This document shows positions 15,003-24,351 of a DNA stretch of 26,829 nucleotides, in pieces (the first letter of the stretch is position 1; every line of letters starts with the position of its first letter). The notes beneath the pieces are model-generated. The model saw only the letters and a program-made list of their open reading frames with translations. It was not told where the DNA came from and did not search any database. The DNA lies in the NCBI GenBank assembly GCA_030587505.1, contig JAUQYY010000247.1, forward strand, positions 1 to 26,829. Reading direction: 5' to 3'. Source of the stretch: Candidatus Sigynarchaeota archaeon. GTDB taxonomy: Archaea; Asgardarchaeota; Jordarchaeia; Jordarchaeales; Jordarchaeaceae. The translations under genes and the position numbers were made by a program.

Positions 15003-17684
15003 TCACGTCCACATGTCCAGTCTCGTTATTCCAATAATTTTGTCGAAATCAATGCCTATGGCGTCTAGAACCTGCTCAAAAGTGGATTTGAGGTATTCCG
15101 TGTACTTGTCGGTGTCAAGCTCCTCCTTGCTGGCGAGTTCAACCGGACGCACACCATCCTTCCCCCTGACCTTCACGAAGGAGATTATGTCCCCCGGCTT
15201 CAGCTCTTTCCCGTTCTTACTCAGTTGCCTTGCAGCTTTAACATGCTGGGGTGTGGTTTTAACGTATCTCTCTAGGGGCTTGTTAATCTGTACGTGGAAC
15301 GCGAATTCGTCTAGGGTGAATTCCTTGTTCTTGATTTTGTGGTAGCACTCCTTAGCGATCTCTTGGATTTCCTTCTTCGCTTTATCGAAATCTTCCACGC
15401 TTTCAACTCGGCTTAGGGTTTCCACCATCCTGAGGAAGGCTTGCTGAGCGAACTGCGGTGTGTTCCGCTTCTTCCCGGTGAGACCCTTTATGTCCACTGA
15501 CCCGTCTCTGAAAACTCCCAGATAGTTCTTCTTCCTCGAGCTGAGAGTGACGAATCTGTACTCCTTATCAACATCTAGGTCTATTCCTAGTTCACGTTTG
15601 CTCCAGTCTCTGAGCTCTGTGATTTTTTCTTTCGTGGGATTTTTTAGAAAGACGCTGTCTGTGTCGCCGTATACTATGCGCATTCCCAAGGATTTCGCCT
15701 TTTCGATTGCTCTCTGAATGGTGTATCTTCCGATGGCGGCGGTGCTCTCCGCTACGGGTAGACAGTAAAAAGGAAAGTGTTCGGCTCCGAAGACGCCGTA
15801 GCTTGCGTTGAGATAGACTTTCAGGGCTCTTTCAATCACTGAGTTCCATTTCCGTTCATCTTCCTTTAGGTTGCGGTCTTTGGATTTTGGTTTGAACCAT
15901 TTCACTCGTGTGTCTCTTAGAAAGCCTATTATTATGGAGGTTATACCGTTCCTCTTCGTGCACACCCAGTGGTTGGTTTCGGGAACCATGTTTTCCCTAC
16001 ACTCTTGATGGGGGCATCTCACTGTTTCGTAGCTGAGGTTATACTCTTTTATGATGCTTGGGTACAGGGAGGCGAAGTCTAGCACGACGACATCGAAGTG
16101 GACTCCCGCTTCTGGTTCAACCACGATAGCTCCTCTAAACTTTTTGTCCTTGATTATTGCTTTTGTTTGACCTACTCCTTTCATGCGGTTTATGTCCTCT
16201 GGGAGGGGTATGAGGTAGTTTCTGCGGCGGTGTTCGTAGTAGAAGAGGTTTCTTATCCAGGAGGAAACACCCTGCCTCGTCAGGTCCTCCATGGAGAGGC
16301 GGGAGATGCGCATAAGTAGGATTATTAACTTCATGACTAGGTTGTCATCGAACTGGGTTAGTTTCAGAGTGACGTTAGAGTCCTGCCAGCAGTAGTAGGC
16401 CAGGTCGAGTAAGGATAACTCGTGGATAGACTTGTCCAAGCTTACCTTCCCAATGTTTAGTAGTGCTTTGGAAATAGCGTCAAGTGTTTCTTCCTTGTAA
16501 CGGTCGGAGAAGGCGTAGACTTGAATCGACCTATTGTGGAAGAATCGATAAAGGTCGATGTGGATGGATGTGGACATGTAGGCGAACTCTTTAGTTAGAA
16601 CTATGGGTATCTCATCTTTTTCGATGCCGAGCCTGAGGGCTCGGTTGTAGAGATATCTTAGATCGAAATTGTCCCCATTGAAGGTGAGGATGATGGGATA
16701 CTCGCTCATGGCCTTGAAGACTTTTTTCAGCATCTGAGCTTCGTCTTCGAAGTACTCTATGCTTACGTCCTCTGGAAATTTTTCAGGTCTCTCACCAACT
16801 TCGATCTCCTCCCGCCTCAGGAGGAAAACGGTGCTCTCTCCCTCGCTGGAAACCAGAGACACACATATCACTCTGTTCTCCGCCGCCGTTGAGTCGGGTA
16901 TTCTGTCTCTGATGGGGGAGTGAACCTCTATGTCAACGGCGGCTCTTTTAATGTCGGGCACCGGTGTGAGAAACAAGGGCAGGAATTCTTCAAGCACGTT
17001 CTCGAATTCGGGTGTCTTTCCGATGGCGGACTCCATCTCGTTTTTAATGGAGCTCGAGATTTCGAAGGGCGTATGAACGAGGTTCCCATTTTTTATTCTG
17101 TAAAAGAGTCCGGGAACAAGGTCTCTGTCGAAGATAAAATTATTGTGATACTTGATTCTTGCCTCCCAAGCTTTCGGCAGAATGTCCCTTATGGAGTTGG
17201 TTGAGCCGCCTATTGAGAGAGGATCCCTCGCCAGAACTTTTGTCATCCTTACACCTCTATCCATAAGGAGGTCAAATCTCTCAACTTCCTCAAAGCCTAG
17301 GAAACCCGGATGGCTTACCAACTCCCGGATAGACTTCAACCTCTCAACATCGAGGTCAGAGTAGCAGTAGGGGTGATGGTTAGTGTTATCATACCAACAG
17401 AATATTCTTTTGTTCTCGGGATCGTAAAGGCGTGCAAAAGCGAGGTTCCTTTTCCCGTCGTACTCCACGGAGAGGAGTAATCCTGGCGGATAATTCTTGG
17501 GACAAAAGTGGGATGACCCTTCAAACTCTACTTCTATTTCCTCCTCACCCACAGTTTCATCCGCTTCCTCAACCTCATCATCCTCCACGGGTTCAGGTTC
17601 TGCCTCTAAGGGTTTTTCAGAATCCTCTTTCTTTGGAGAGGGATCAAACTGTATATATTTCAGCAAACCTTCCCTTTCGCTCAT
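15003..17684 (-). CDS. Family B DNA polymerase
   Basis: An 893-residue replicative-type PolB with intact proofreading and polymerase domains. Exo I is VDIEVHSP (Asp251, Glu253), Exo II is LTFNGDNFDLRYL, Exo III is YYCWQDSN (Asp435). Motif A is LDFASLYPS (Asp536), motif B is LKVYLNASYG (621-630), motif C is YGDTDS (672-677). A CPHQEC...C segment follows motif A (about 557-575). The N-terminus begins with a short motif and then a very acidic, low-complexity stretch (about residues 20-55) ahead of the folded domain. The ATG follows GGGAGA, with a CTTTTAAAAG box at 17721-17730. All catalytic residues are present, so it should be active. Confidence 0.97.
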   Translation of the reverse strand: MSEREGLLKYIQFDPSPKKEDSEKPLEAEPEPVEDDEVEEADETVGEEEIEVEFEGSSHFCPKNYPPGLLLSVEYDGKRNLAFARLYDPENKRIFCWYDNTNHHPYCYSDLDVERLKSIRELVSHPGFLGFEEVERFDLLMDRGVRMTKVLARDPLSIGGSTNSIRDILPKAWEARIKYHNNFIFDRDLVPGLFYRIKNGNLVHTPFEISSSIKNEMESAIGKTPEFENVLEEFLPLFLTPVPDIKRAAVDIEVHSPIRDRIPDSTAAENRVICVSLVSSEGESTVFLLRREEIEVGERPEKFPEDVSIEYFEDEAQMLKKVFKAMSEYPIILTFNGDNFDLRYLYNRALRLGIEKDEIPIVLTKEFAYMSTSIHIDLYRFFHNRSIQVYAFSDRYKEETLDAISKALLNIGKVSLDKSIHELSLLDLAYYCWQDSNVTLKLTQFDDNLVMKLIILLMRISRLSMEDLTRQGVSSWIRNLFYYEHRRRNYLIPLPEDINRMKGVGQTKAIIKDKKFRGAIVVEPEAGVHFDVVVLDFASLYPSIIKEYNLSYETVRCPHQECRENMVPETNHWVCTKRNGITSIIIGFLRDTRVKWFKPKSKDRNLKEDERKWNSVIERALKVYLNASYGVFGAEHFPFYCLPVAESTAAIGRYTIQRAIEKAKSLGMRIVYGDTDSVFLKNPTKEKITELRDWSKRELGIDLDVDKEYRFVTLSSRKKNYLGVFRDGSVDIKGLTGKKRNTPQFAQQAFLRMVETLSRVESVEDFDKAKKEIQEIAKECYHKIKNKEFTLDEFAFHVQINKPLERYVKTTPQHVKAARQLSKNGKELKPGDIISFVKVRGKDGVRPVELASKEELDTDKYTEYLKSTFEQVLDAIGIDFDKIIGITRLDMWT

Positions 17685-17893
17685 TTACTTCTCCCAGCTT
17701 TAAAGTACTAAACAGCGTATCTTTTAAAAGCTCACGTAATTTGGAGGTGTTATGAAAGCATACTTCTAAAACTAAGTTATTGAAGTGTAAAAAACATAAA
17801 TAAGTGTAACCGAATGGTAGAAACATTCAAACGAAAACAGAAAGCCTTTTAACACCAACCCCATGAGCCTTGCCATAGTAAGAGGTGAAGAAT

Positions 17894-18316
17894 ATGAAAT
17901 CAGTCGAGGCGAGTAGTAAAAGAATCATTGTCGCCAAACTAAAGAGAGGAGAAGACCTGCTGGAGTCTCTGGCTGCTCTGGCGGAAAAACACGGAGTAGT
18001 TTCAGCGTTTTTTAGCGGTATTGGAGCCTTATCTGCGGCGAACATTGGTTTTTTCGAGAAGGGAGAATACAAGCCCATAAGACTGGAGTCGGATCTGGAA
18101 GTGGTTTCGTGCCTCGGAAACATCTCCTACCGAAACGGAGAAGTGGCGGTTCACGCGCACATGGTGGTAGGTGATAGAGACGGAAACGCCTTTGGCGGCC
18201 ATGTGTTGGACGGTTGCATCGTATCGGTCACTTTTGAGGTATTTCTAGTTGAAATTGATAGAAGAATTAAACGCGCCAAGGACAAGGCTACAGGCCTCTT
18301 TCTCCTAGACCTCTGA
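17894..18316 (+). CDS. PPC/DUF296 domain protein
   Basis: A 140-residue single-domain protein of the PPC (plant and prokaryote conserved)/DUF296 family. The HAHMVVGDRDGNAFGGHVLDG core with metal-binding histidines and the early LLESLAALAEKHGVVSAFFSGIGAL block are diagnostic. In plants this domain is attached to AT-hooks in DNA-binding proteins; archaeal single-domain members form trimers, and their role is unknown. No AT-hook is present. I start at ATG 17894, six bases after AGAGGTG; the in-frame GTG at 17885 overlaps that site. A TATA-like CCTTTTAAC lies about 45 bases upstream. Confidence 0.9.
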   Translation: MKSVEASSKRIIVAKLKRGEDLLESLAALAEKHGVVSAFFSGIGALSAANIGFFEKGEYKPIRLESDLEVVSCLGNISYRNGEVAVHAHMVVGDRDGNAFGGHVLDGCIVSVTFEVFLVEIDRRIKRAKDKATGLFLLDL

Positions 18317-18484
18317 CTGAAAACATTGAACAAACATGTTGAAAGGCAGTTGTTAGAGGACACTTCGGAAATTTGGGTTCATAATATACAGAAAAAAAGG
18401 TTAAAAGCTTGGTTTCTAAAGATATTTTAGAAAACCGAAGAGTAGGAAAATTTTTCACCTAGCTTTTAATAGGAGGTTTTACCA

Positions 18485-19720
18485 TTGGCTGAAATTAAGT
18501 GGCGAGTTCTTTTTGACGAATCGCAAAAGGAAAGAGGACGTATCACAACAAGCTACACGGCACTTAAGGGTGTGTTGGAAACCGAGGGTTTCCAATGCAT
18601 AAGATTTGTGGATTTTCCGATTACACTTGACAAGTTAAAAAACTTCGATGTAGTAGTCTTTCCTTGCCCGGATCAGTCCAAACTGCAGCTAGGAGAGATA
18701 CGTGCGGTTGTAAATTTCGTCTCGAGGGGGGGTGGAGTTGTTTTACTAAGCCATGCCGGAGGGGACCGCGGACTGAGAACAAACCTTAACGAGTTAGCCG
18801 AGAACTTTGGAGTGTCCTTTCAGAACAATCAGGTAATCGATGAAAGACAGAACCTTGGTTTGGAAAACCTCCCCAAAATAACGAAGTTTAAGGATCACCC
18901 GGTAACCGAGGGAATAAGGGAAATATGTTATTCCGCAGGCTGTAGCATTAAAATTGTTGGAGAGGCGGAGGCTCTAGCAATCACTAGCAGAACCGCGGAG
19001 CCTCCAGACTCTATCATTCTAGCGGTTTCAAATTATGGAAATGGGAAGGTAGTCGCCCTGGGTTCATATGAGATTTTCAGAGACAGAATAATGGGGGGAC
19101 TTAACACGTGCGACAATATGGTTCTGGCAAAAAACGTGTTTAAATGGGTTGTTACACCATCAAAGACCAAGGCGGTTCCAACGACTCCAAGCATAGAAAC
19201 GGAGGAAGTGATAGCAGAAACAAGCGCACCCTCCGAAGCGGCTCAGGGCGGCGAGAGAATTAAACCGGTTCTTGTTACGAAACCGTTGGACGAGACGCCG
19301 AAGGCAACACAGCCAATAGCAGCAGCTTACACGCCTCAAATCGACAGGCTGATTAGTGAGGTAGCCACCCTAAGAAAAAGATTCGACGCATTCATCAACG
19401 AATTTAGAGAATTTGCGGCGAGAATGCTCAGCCAGCTGGGGACACACGCCAGCACAATTCAAACGGTTACACGGCCAATATCAGAATCCTCGCCCATTAT
19501 GCTGGACGTCGCCAAGCGTGAAGAGTTGCAAAGCCTGGAGTCCAGAATGCGATCACTTCAGGGCCAGTTAGACTACATCACCAAGAGGTATCAGTCAGGA
19601 GCACTACAGAAAGCCGAGTATGCTGCGCAGAGAGCGAAAATCCGCTCAGAGATGAGAAACATTCAACAAAGGATAGATTCGCTAACCGGAAAAACAGGCG
19701 AACCCTCACCCGCAGAGTAG
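18485..19720 (+). CDS. GIFT/IFT52-like domain protein with coiled-coil tail
   Basis: A 411-residue cytosolic protein in three parts. Residues 5-225 look like a GATase-1-like Rossmann domain of the DUF4350/GldG/IFT52 'GIFT' type: VLFDESQKERGRITTSY, a VVVFPCPDQ strand, GGGVVLLSHAGGDRG, then NLNELAENFGVSF. It shows no catalytic Cys-His pair, so a binding role is likely. Residues 225-285 are a Pro/Thr/Glu-rich linker. Residues 285-405 are predicted helical, ending in a SHOCT-like coiled coil (ITKRYQSGALQKAEYAAQRAKI). The TTG start is seven bases after GGAGGT. Such domains recur in archaea in undefined assemblies. Function is unknown; the architecture is visible, the homology to IFT52 is inferred. 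Confidence 0.75.
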   Translation: MAEIKWRVLFDESQKERGRITTSYTALKGVLETEGFQCIRFVDFPITLDKLKNFDVVVFPCPDQSKLQLGEIRAVVNFVSRGGGVVLLSHAGGDRGLRTNLNELAENFGVSFQNNQVIDERQNLGLENLPKITKFKDHPVTEGIREICYSAGCSIKIVGEAEALAITSRTAEPPDSIILAVSNYGNGKVVALGSYEIFRDRIMGGLNTCDNMVLAKNVFKWVVTPSKTKAVPTTPSIETEEVIAETSAPSEAAQGGERIKPVLVTKPLDETPKATQPIAAAYTPQIDRLISEVATLRKRFDAFINEFREFAARMLSQLGTHASTIQTVTRPISESSPIMLDVAKREELQSLESRMRSLQGQLDYITKRYQSGALQKAEYAAQRAKIRSEMRNIQQRIDSLTGKTGEPSPAE

Positions 19721-19827
19721 GTGAAACATTTCTGGGAAGTTGGGAACCAACGCCCACTTCCTCTTTCAACCTAAAAGTTTGAGTACTTTTTAAATTTTTC
19801 AAGATGAATTTTGTCCCGGTTAGGTAA

Positions 19828-20415
19828 TCACTTTCGCATCTGTTTAAGAGTTTCTTCCCTTTCAAAAGCCTTTACCTTATTCCGTATCCAAGTGTTTATC
19901 ACCGCCTTCGCTTCCGGCATAAGTCTTTTCACTTTTTCGAACAACCCTAGTACGAAGACTATAATCTCGTCTTTTCGCCACTGGTCTTCATGCTTAAAGA
20001 AGAAGGTTATATCGTATCCCTCCTCGGAGGTTATGATGTTAAGCTTCTCACGTGATAGTTCACGGACCAGTTTAGTGATCAGGTACTCCTCAAAGGCGTC
20101 CCTCTTCTCAAAGTTTAGGGAGAGTATAGAACTGTTAATCGTTTTTACCCCCTTTCCGCGCATAAACTTTATTTCCTTGGGCTGCCCAACATCACACTTG
20201 TTTTCGCAGAATATGCAAGGATAGTCAGTACCCCGGACTGCGCAGATATGAGGTTCTAGGTCCAATATGAATTCCAACGCGTCGGCTATTTCTTCAAGCT
20301 CGAGTATCGTAACCTCTTCAACCTTGTCGAACTGTTCATCCAGAGATAAACGATCCAAGGATTCACGGAATGAAGTGTTATTCTTATTCGATTTTTCATA
20401 CAAAGTAGTCACCAC
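19828..20415 (-). CDS. Unknown protein with four-cysteine cluster
   Basis: A 195-residue protein that I do not recognise. It is rich in charged residues and mostly helical in character. A central cluster C-x8-C-x2-C-x3-C (Cys58, 67, 70, 74; core YPCIFCENKCD) could bind zinc or an iron-sulfur cluster. The C-terminal third ends in a basic helix. The GTG start (GTG GTG) has no clear Shine-Dalgarno; a GAAAAAATAAATAA box about 50 bases upstream on the minus strand could drive it. It converges with the GIFT-domain gene and diverges from the metallo-hydrolase gene. The length and codon pattern suggest a real gene. Confidence 0.7.
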   Translation of the reverse strand: MVTTLYEKSNKNNTSFRESLDRLSLDEQFDKVEEVTILELEEIADALEFILDLEPHICAVRGTDYPCIFCENKCDVGQPKEIKFMRGKGVKTINSSILSLNFEKRDAFEEYLITKLVRELSREKLNIITSEEGYDITFFFKHEDQWRKDEIIVFVLGLFEKVKRLMPEAKAVINTWIRNKVKAFEREETLKQMRK

Positions 20416-20633
20416 AAAAAGTGATTCAAATGTGATTTCCTTTATGGGAATAATTGCCTTAGAGTTATTTATTTTTTCGCGAGAGAACCAAAACCTAAAA
20501 ATACAACAAAACTGCTATTTAATCATTGACGGAAAACAATCGTCGACGAAAAAATACGACACCCAACGGTATACACAAGTGTTCTAGTTTTTTAACACGC
20601 ATGGATTTTAACAATGAAGATGGTGAGTTAAAT

Positions 20634-21323
20634 ATGCCAATGTTGAAGTACTTCGGACACGCGTCATTCAAATTTTATTCACAAAAAATCAGTGTTGTAT
20701 TTGATCCAGGTATTCTAAACGATGAACCACTGGTGCCGGAATCGGAAACAACAAACATCATCTGCGTATCACACGCACACCGGGATCACCTAGGAAACAC
20801 CGCCCAGCTCTCCAAAAAACAGAAGGCGTTCGTGCTCGGAAACGAGTACACCATTGAGACAGCACTGAAGGAAGGCACTCCCCAGTGGCTCGTAAGAAAA
20901 CTGAAAAGTGGTGAACACTTCGAAAGGCCAAACGTAAAAGTTACCGCCGTAGACCTCAAACACGGACCGTCTGTGGAACCGGTCAACATACCAAACCTGT
21001 GTTTCATAGTGGAAATTGAGGGGGTGCGAGTAGCACACCTCGGAGACGCTATGACAAAGGGATTCTTGGAACAGTATCCGATTGACGTTTTATTAATCGG
21101 GGTAGACGAAACAGAGGCGTTCACCAGCAGCCACTCACTATCAGCCATCGCGGACATCAAACCACACCTAGCCATACCCATGCACGTTAGAACGGAGGAC
21201 GAGATAGATTACTTCTTCACGCACGCAGAAACAGTGGCACCGGACACCAAGTTTAAGAAACTAAACCCTGGTGAAGAGATAAGAGTTGAATGGTTAGCAG
21301 GAACCGAGTTTAGAGTAAGTTAA
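20634..21323 (+). CDS. UPF0173 (UlaG-like) metal-dependent hydrolase
   Basis: A 229-residue metallo-beta-lactamase-fold protein of the UPF0173/UlaG type. The first strand YFGHASFKF carries the family's early histidine, the metal motif HAHRDH is at residues 47-52, HLGDAM supplies the bridging aspartate, and IPMHVRTEDE the last histidine. The set is complete, so it should be an active two-metal hydrolase; the substrate is unknown. The ATG at 20634 begins right at the conserved domain, eight bases after GGTGAG. In-frame ATGs at 20601 and 20526 add residues without family character. A GTTTTTTAACAC box lies about 45 bases upstream. Confidence 0.92.
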   Translation: MPMLKYFGHASFKFYSQKISVVFDPGILNDEPLVPESETTNIICVSHAHRDHLGNTAQLSKKQKAFVLGNEYTIETALKEGTPQWLVRKLKSGEHFERPNVKVTAVDLKHGPSVEPVNIPNLCFIVEIEGVRVAHLGDAMTKGFLEQYPIDVLLIGVDETEAFTSSHSLSAIADIKPHLAIPMHVRTEDEIDYFFTHAETVAPDTKFKKLNPGEEIRVEWLAGTEFRVS

Positions 21324-21475
21324 ACATGAGTAGGGTTTAAGCGCCAGCTTCTTGTGTTGAGAAACTAGGAGCGAGTATGAGTGAAAAAGTTAAAGAATCC
21401 TGAGGTATATTAATTTACACAAACAAAAATTGCAAAAATTAATTTGCGAATGAGAATTAGGTTGAGGGAAAAGCT

Positions 21476-23257
21476 GTGAGCGCAGAAGGCTTGAAACTGA
21501 ATGTGGACGTAACCGAGAACGTCAACTGCGTTTTAACCGAGAAACACGAGGTCAAAAGTTTAACCGTGAACGGTGTGCTTTCGGTTAACAACAAGAGTTC
21601 GAAAAACAGGATATGGAACGCTGAACTCAGGCTGGGAGGCATAGAGACCACGTCTCTGAAAGAAAACGTTGTACAGGTTGGAGAAGTTCTAGCTGGTAGC
21701 AGCTGGACAATGGAATACGATGTACCCGTAGAAGAAACTGTCCTCAAACTGAGGGAAATAGTGGATACCTGCTATGAGAATGACCAAGTTAACTGGGCGC
21801 TAATCTACCAGAGGCCAATGCCGGTAAGCTGCACAATCACGGTAAGCAATCCAACCGACGCATACATCGACAGCATAAAGGTCAGAAAGGTCATCCCGAA
21901 AGGTTTCGGAGATCCGGAGATAGAACCGCCGAACACAGGTACCGCGGAGTTTGAACCCGAATCGAGAGAGGTTGTGTGGAAAAATTTTGAATTATCACCC
22001 GGTAGTGACGCTACTCTAGTCATCAAATTTAACATAACCGCGGACTCCATCGAACCCATTGGGGCGGGCAAAGTTATAGCGGAGTATCATATAAAAGACA
22101 GAACAAGGTCGTTACTCAACCCGGACATTTTCGCCATTTCCGATAGTAGATTTGCGATTGAGCCAGCTGAGTCCATTTCGGAGCCCTCTACGTGGGAGTG
22201 CACCATCGAGTTTATGAACACCAGCGAATTCCTGCAGAGACTCCTTAAGGTGGACATCTACCAGATCGAGGGAGAGATGAAAGACCATCTACTTTCTCTA
22301 GAACCGAACAAGGATGTTCCACCCAGACAGTCGTGGGAGTACAAGTTTACCCTCAAAAGCCCCACGATGCCGGTCTTCGAAACAAGCATTGACTACAAAG
22401 TGGTTAAAGAAGTCACACGGCACGTGTACACTACGATCACCAAGGAGGACACGATGCTCCCTGTGGAGAGAATACTGGTAGAGAAGACGTTCACACCAGC
22501 GCAGGTAGACGCCTATGACAAGACACCGATGACCGTAACCGTGCTGGTGTCGAATATAGGAAGCGCCACCCTGGATCAGGTAACCATATACGACACCATT
22601 CCAGAAGACTTCAGACCCCCTTCACATGAGCGCGTGAAGGTCTACGTGAATGAAAGAGAGTTGGGTCAAGGTGTGGAGATAATCACCAATCCTAACGATG
22701 ATAACCCCGCGGTAAGGCATGGATTTACCGTTTTTGTTAAGAATATGAAGAGCCTTGTTGGAGGGGTTAACCCAGGGCAGACCGTCAAATGTGTTTACCC
22801 AATAATGGCTTGGGAGCCAAAACCCGAAAAGAATTATGCAACCCCCCTCAGAGCCACAGGCAATACTGCACCACCAGGACCCGAAGTGGAGTACTTGGAA
22901 TTAGAAACCAATCCTCCAAAGATTGGAATTAAGTACACACGCCGTGCGGTGAGAATATACAAAGAAGCGGTATCTCCAGGAGCGAAGGCGGGACAGCATG
23001 TAGTTCCACTGGTTATCGTGAACACAGGCGAGGTAAACATAGCAAACGTCACCGTGAAGGACTTCGTTCCACCCGGCTTTAGCCTAGTTGAGTGGAAACC
23101 AGAGGAGCTGCAGCCCAAGGTAACGGAGACTATGGACGGCTTGGTACTCACGTGGAACTTCATGAGAATAGAACCAGGACAGGAGATTTCTTTATCCTAC
23201 ACAATCGAAGGAGAAGGCAAGTACATAAGAAAAGAACCCCAACTCATAATCGGCTAA
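21476..23257 (+). CDS. Cytoplasmic multi-domain protein with DUF11-like beta-sandwich repeats
   Basis: A 593-residue protein made almost wholly of beta-sandwich modules. The best-defined repeats are near residues 340-400 (TVTVLVSNIGSATLDQVTIYDTIPEDF) and 510-590 (VPLVIVNTGEVNIANVTVKDFVPPGF), both matching the DUF11/CARDB pattern of surface adhesins; further variants lie around 120-190 and 240-300. Unusually, there is no signal peptide, membrane anchor or Thr-rich stalk, so it is predicted to be cytoplasmic. The GTG start is seven bases after GAGGG. It converges with the small coiled-coil gene at 23372-23833. The repeat call is inferred from strand pattern and motif, not from alignment. Function is unknown. 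Confidence 0.75.
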   Translation: MSAEGLKLNVDVTENVNCVLTEKHEVKSLTVNGVLSVNNKSSKNRIWNAELRLGGIETTSLKENVVQVGEVLAGSSWTMEYDVPVEETVLKLREIVDTCYENDQVNWALIYQRPMPVSCTITVSNPTDAYIDSIKVRKVIPKGFGDPEIEPPNTGTAEFEPESREVVWKNFELSPGSDATLVIKFNITADSIEPIGAGKVIAEYHIKDRTRSLLNPDIFAISDSRFAIEPAESISEPSTWECTIEFMNTSEFLQRLLKVDIYQIEGEMKDHLLSLEPNKDVPPRQSWEYKFTLKSPTMPVFETSIDYKVVKEVTRHVYTTITKEDTMLPVERILVEKTFTPAQVDAYDKTPMTVTVLVSNIGSATLDQVTIYDTIPEDFRPPSHERVKVYVNERELGQGVEIITNPNDDNPAVRHGFTVFVKNMKSLVGGVNPGQTVKCVYPIMAWEPKPEKNYATPLRATGNTAPPGPEVEYLELETNPPKIGIKYTRRAVRIYKEAVSPGAKAGQHVVPLVIVNTGEVNIANVTVKDFVPPGFSLVEWKPEELQPKVTETMDGLVLTWNFMRIEPGQEISLSYTIEGEGKYIRKEPQLIIG

Positions 23258-23371
23258 ACCTTCCCCCTCTTTTTATTTCGAGAATCGCTGAAGAAAATCG
23301 AAAAACGTCCGTGGAAACCTTATCAATTTTTTATCAATTTGTATGGTTTAACGAGAGGAAGTTTGGGGAGG

Positions 23372-23833
23372 CTATTTCTGTTCTTCTTTTACGGTGATCG
23401 TTATTATCTCCGCCAGTGCTTTAAGCGTTTCATTTATCCTTTTCTCCACCCGGGTAGAGTATTCCTCAAGGGTTGCTTGGAAACCCTTCAGGATTTGCCC
23501 CACATCAATCATAATTTCTTGAAGCGTGTCCCACTTTTCCTTCTCGCTCTTAGCCAATCGTTCTAACTGGTTACTTACCTTTTCAAGTTTCTGCGACATA
23601 ACTTCAAAGGAAACGGTTTCTTCTGCAATCAGCTTGCGAATGTTTCTGAGCTCCTTATCTATCGCAGACATGTTCCTTGCCATATCTACATTAAGCTTAT
23701 CTATATCGGAGTTCAGGATGTTCAAGCCGTCAACAACTCTCTTCAAGGAGTCGACAGTAGGAACATCGCCCGCAGGTGTTCTAATCGAATCGATCTGAAT
23801 TTTTACCTTATTATCCGGATTTGACAAATGCAT
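23372..23833 (-). CDS. Small coiled-coil protein of unknown function
   Basis: A 153-residue cytosolic protein. After a beta-like N-terminus (KVKIQIDSIRTP) nearly everything from residue 28 is amphipathic helix with heptad-like spacing (for example LNILNSDIDKLNVDMARNM and LEKVSNQLERLAKSEKEKW), broken around a polar patch and ending near ITITVKEEQK. It has no cysteines and no membrane segment. It looks like a structural or scaffolding coiled coil. The ATG lies four bases after GAGGG; a TTG two codons later is spaced nine bases and is an alternative. It is divergent from the RING-Ubl pair across 266 bases and convergent with the DUF11-like gene. No function can be assigned. Confidence 0.75.
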   Translation of the reverse strand: MHLSNPDNKVKIQIDSIRTPAGDVPTVDSLKRVVDGLNILNSDIDKLNVDMARNMSAIDKELRNIRKLIAEETVSFEVMSQKLEKVSNQLERLAKSEKEKWDTLQEIMIDVGQILKGFQATLEEYSTRVEKRINETLKALAEIITITVKEEQK

Positions 23834-24051
23834 CGGCCCTCTGATAGATTCTACTCGGTTGGCGGTTTAAATCCTAAAGCAACGGCTAAAACTCTAACAA
23901 GCACAGCCGGATGAGCTTCAAACAAGCGAGTTTAAAGATAACTCATGTTTTTATTTGGGTTTCCACCTTTAAAAAAGTAATCTAACAATGAAGAAACTCC
24001 GGGCCTCCGTTTGAATCTAACCTATGTGTTATTCGAATGTCCAAATCAAAA

Positions 24052-24063
24052 AAATTATAATCG
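24052..24063 (+). promoter_or_regulatory. TATA-type promoter of the RING-Ubl pair
   Basis: AAATTATAATCG lies about 45 bases upstream of the RING start, with A-rich sequence directly before it. This spacing fits an archaeal promoter with a leader of some 20 bases containing the AGAGGT ribosome-binding site (24094-24099). Confidence 0.45.
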
Positions 24064-24099
24064 TATAATGCTTAGTATAGCCCAAACACCAATAGAGGT

Positions 24100-24351
24100 A
24101 TGCAGGTGCAGGGAGTCCAGTCCAAGAGATTCATAATATCAGAAGTTAGAGTCGTAGGAACATGGGATTGGCGAAAGCCCCAAAGGTGCATTGTTTGTAA
24201 CCTAAAAATAAAGGAAGGCGAAAAGATAGTTTACTGCCCTTTCTGCGGACTCCCATCACACCGGGACCATCTTCTCGAGTGGTTAAAAATAAAGGGTTTC
24301 TGCCCTAACTGCGGGAAGCCGCTCAACATCAAAGACGTTAAAAAATGGTGA
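24100..24351 (+). CDS. Small RING-like zinc-finger protein (candidate E3)
   Basis: An 83-residue protein with eight metal ligands in RING order: Cys30, Cys33, Cys46, Cys49, His54, His57, Cys68, Cys71 (CIVC-x12-CPFC-x4-HRDH-x10-CPNC). Two zinc ions in cross-brace arrangement are likely. Small RING proteins accompany archaeal ubiquitin-like operons, for example in Caldiarchaeum, and would dock the charged E2 onto substrates. The spacing between ligands four and five is one or two residues longer than in classic RINGs. The ATG abuts AGAGGT; a GTG at 24106 is spaced six bases from it and may be the real start. Its stop overlaps the Ubl start, so the two are probably translationally coupled. E3 function is inferred from context. 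Confidence 0.85.
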   Translation: MQVQGVQSKRFIISEVRVVGTWDWRKPQRCIVCNLKIKEGEKIVYCPFCGLPSHRDHLLEWLKIKGFCPNCGKPLNIKDVKKW

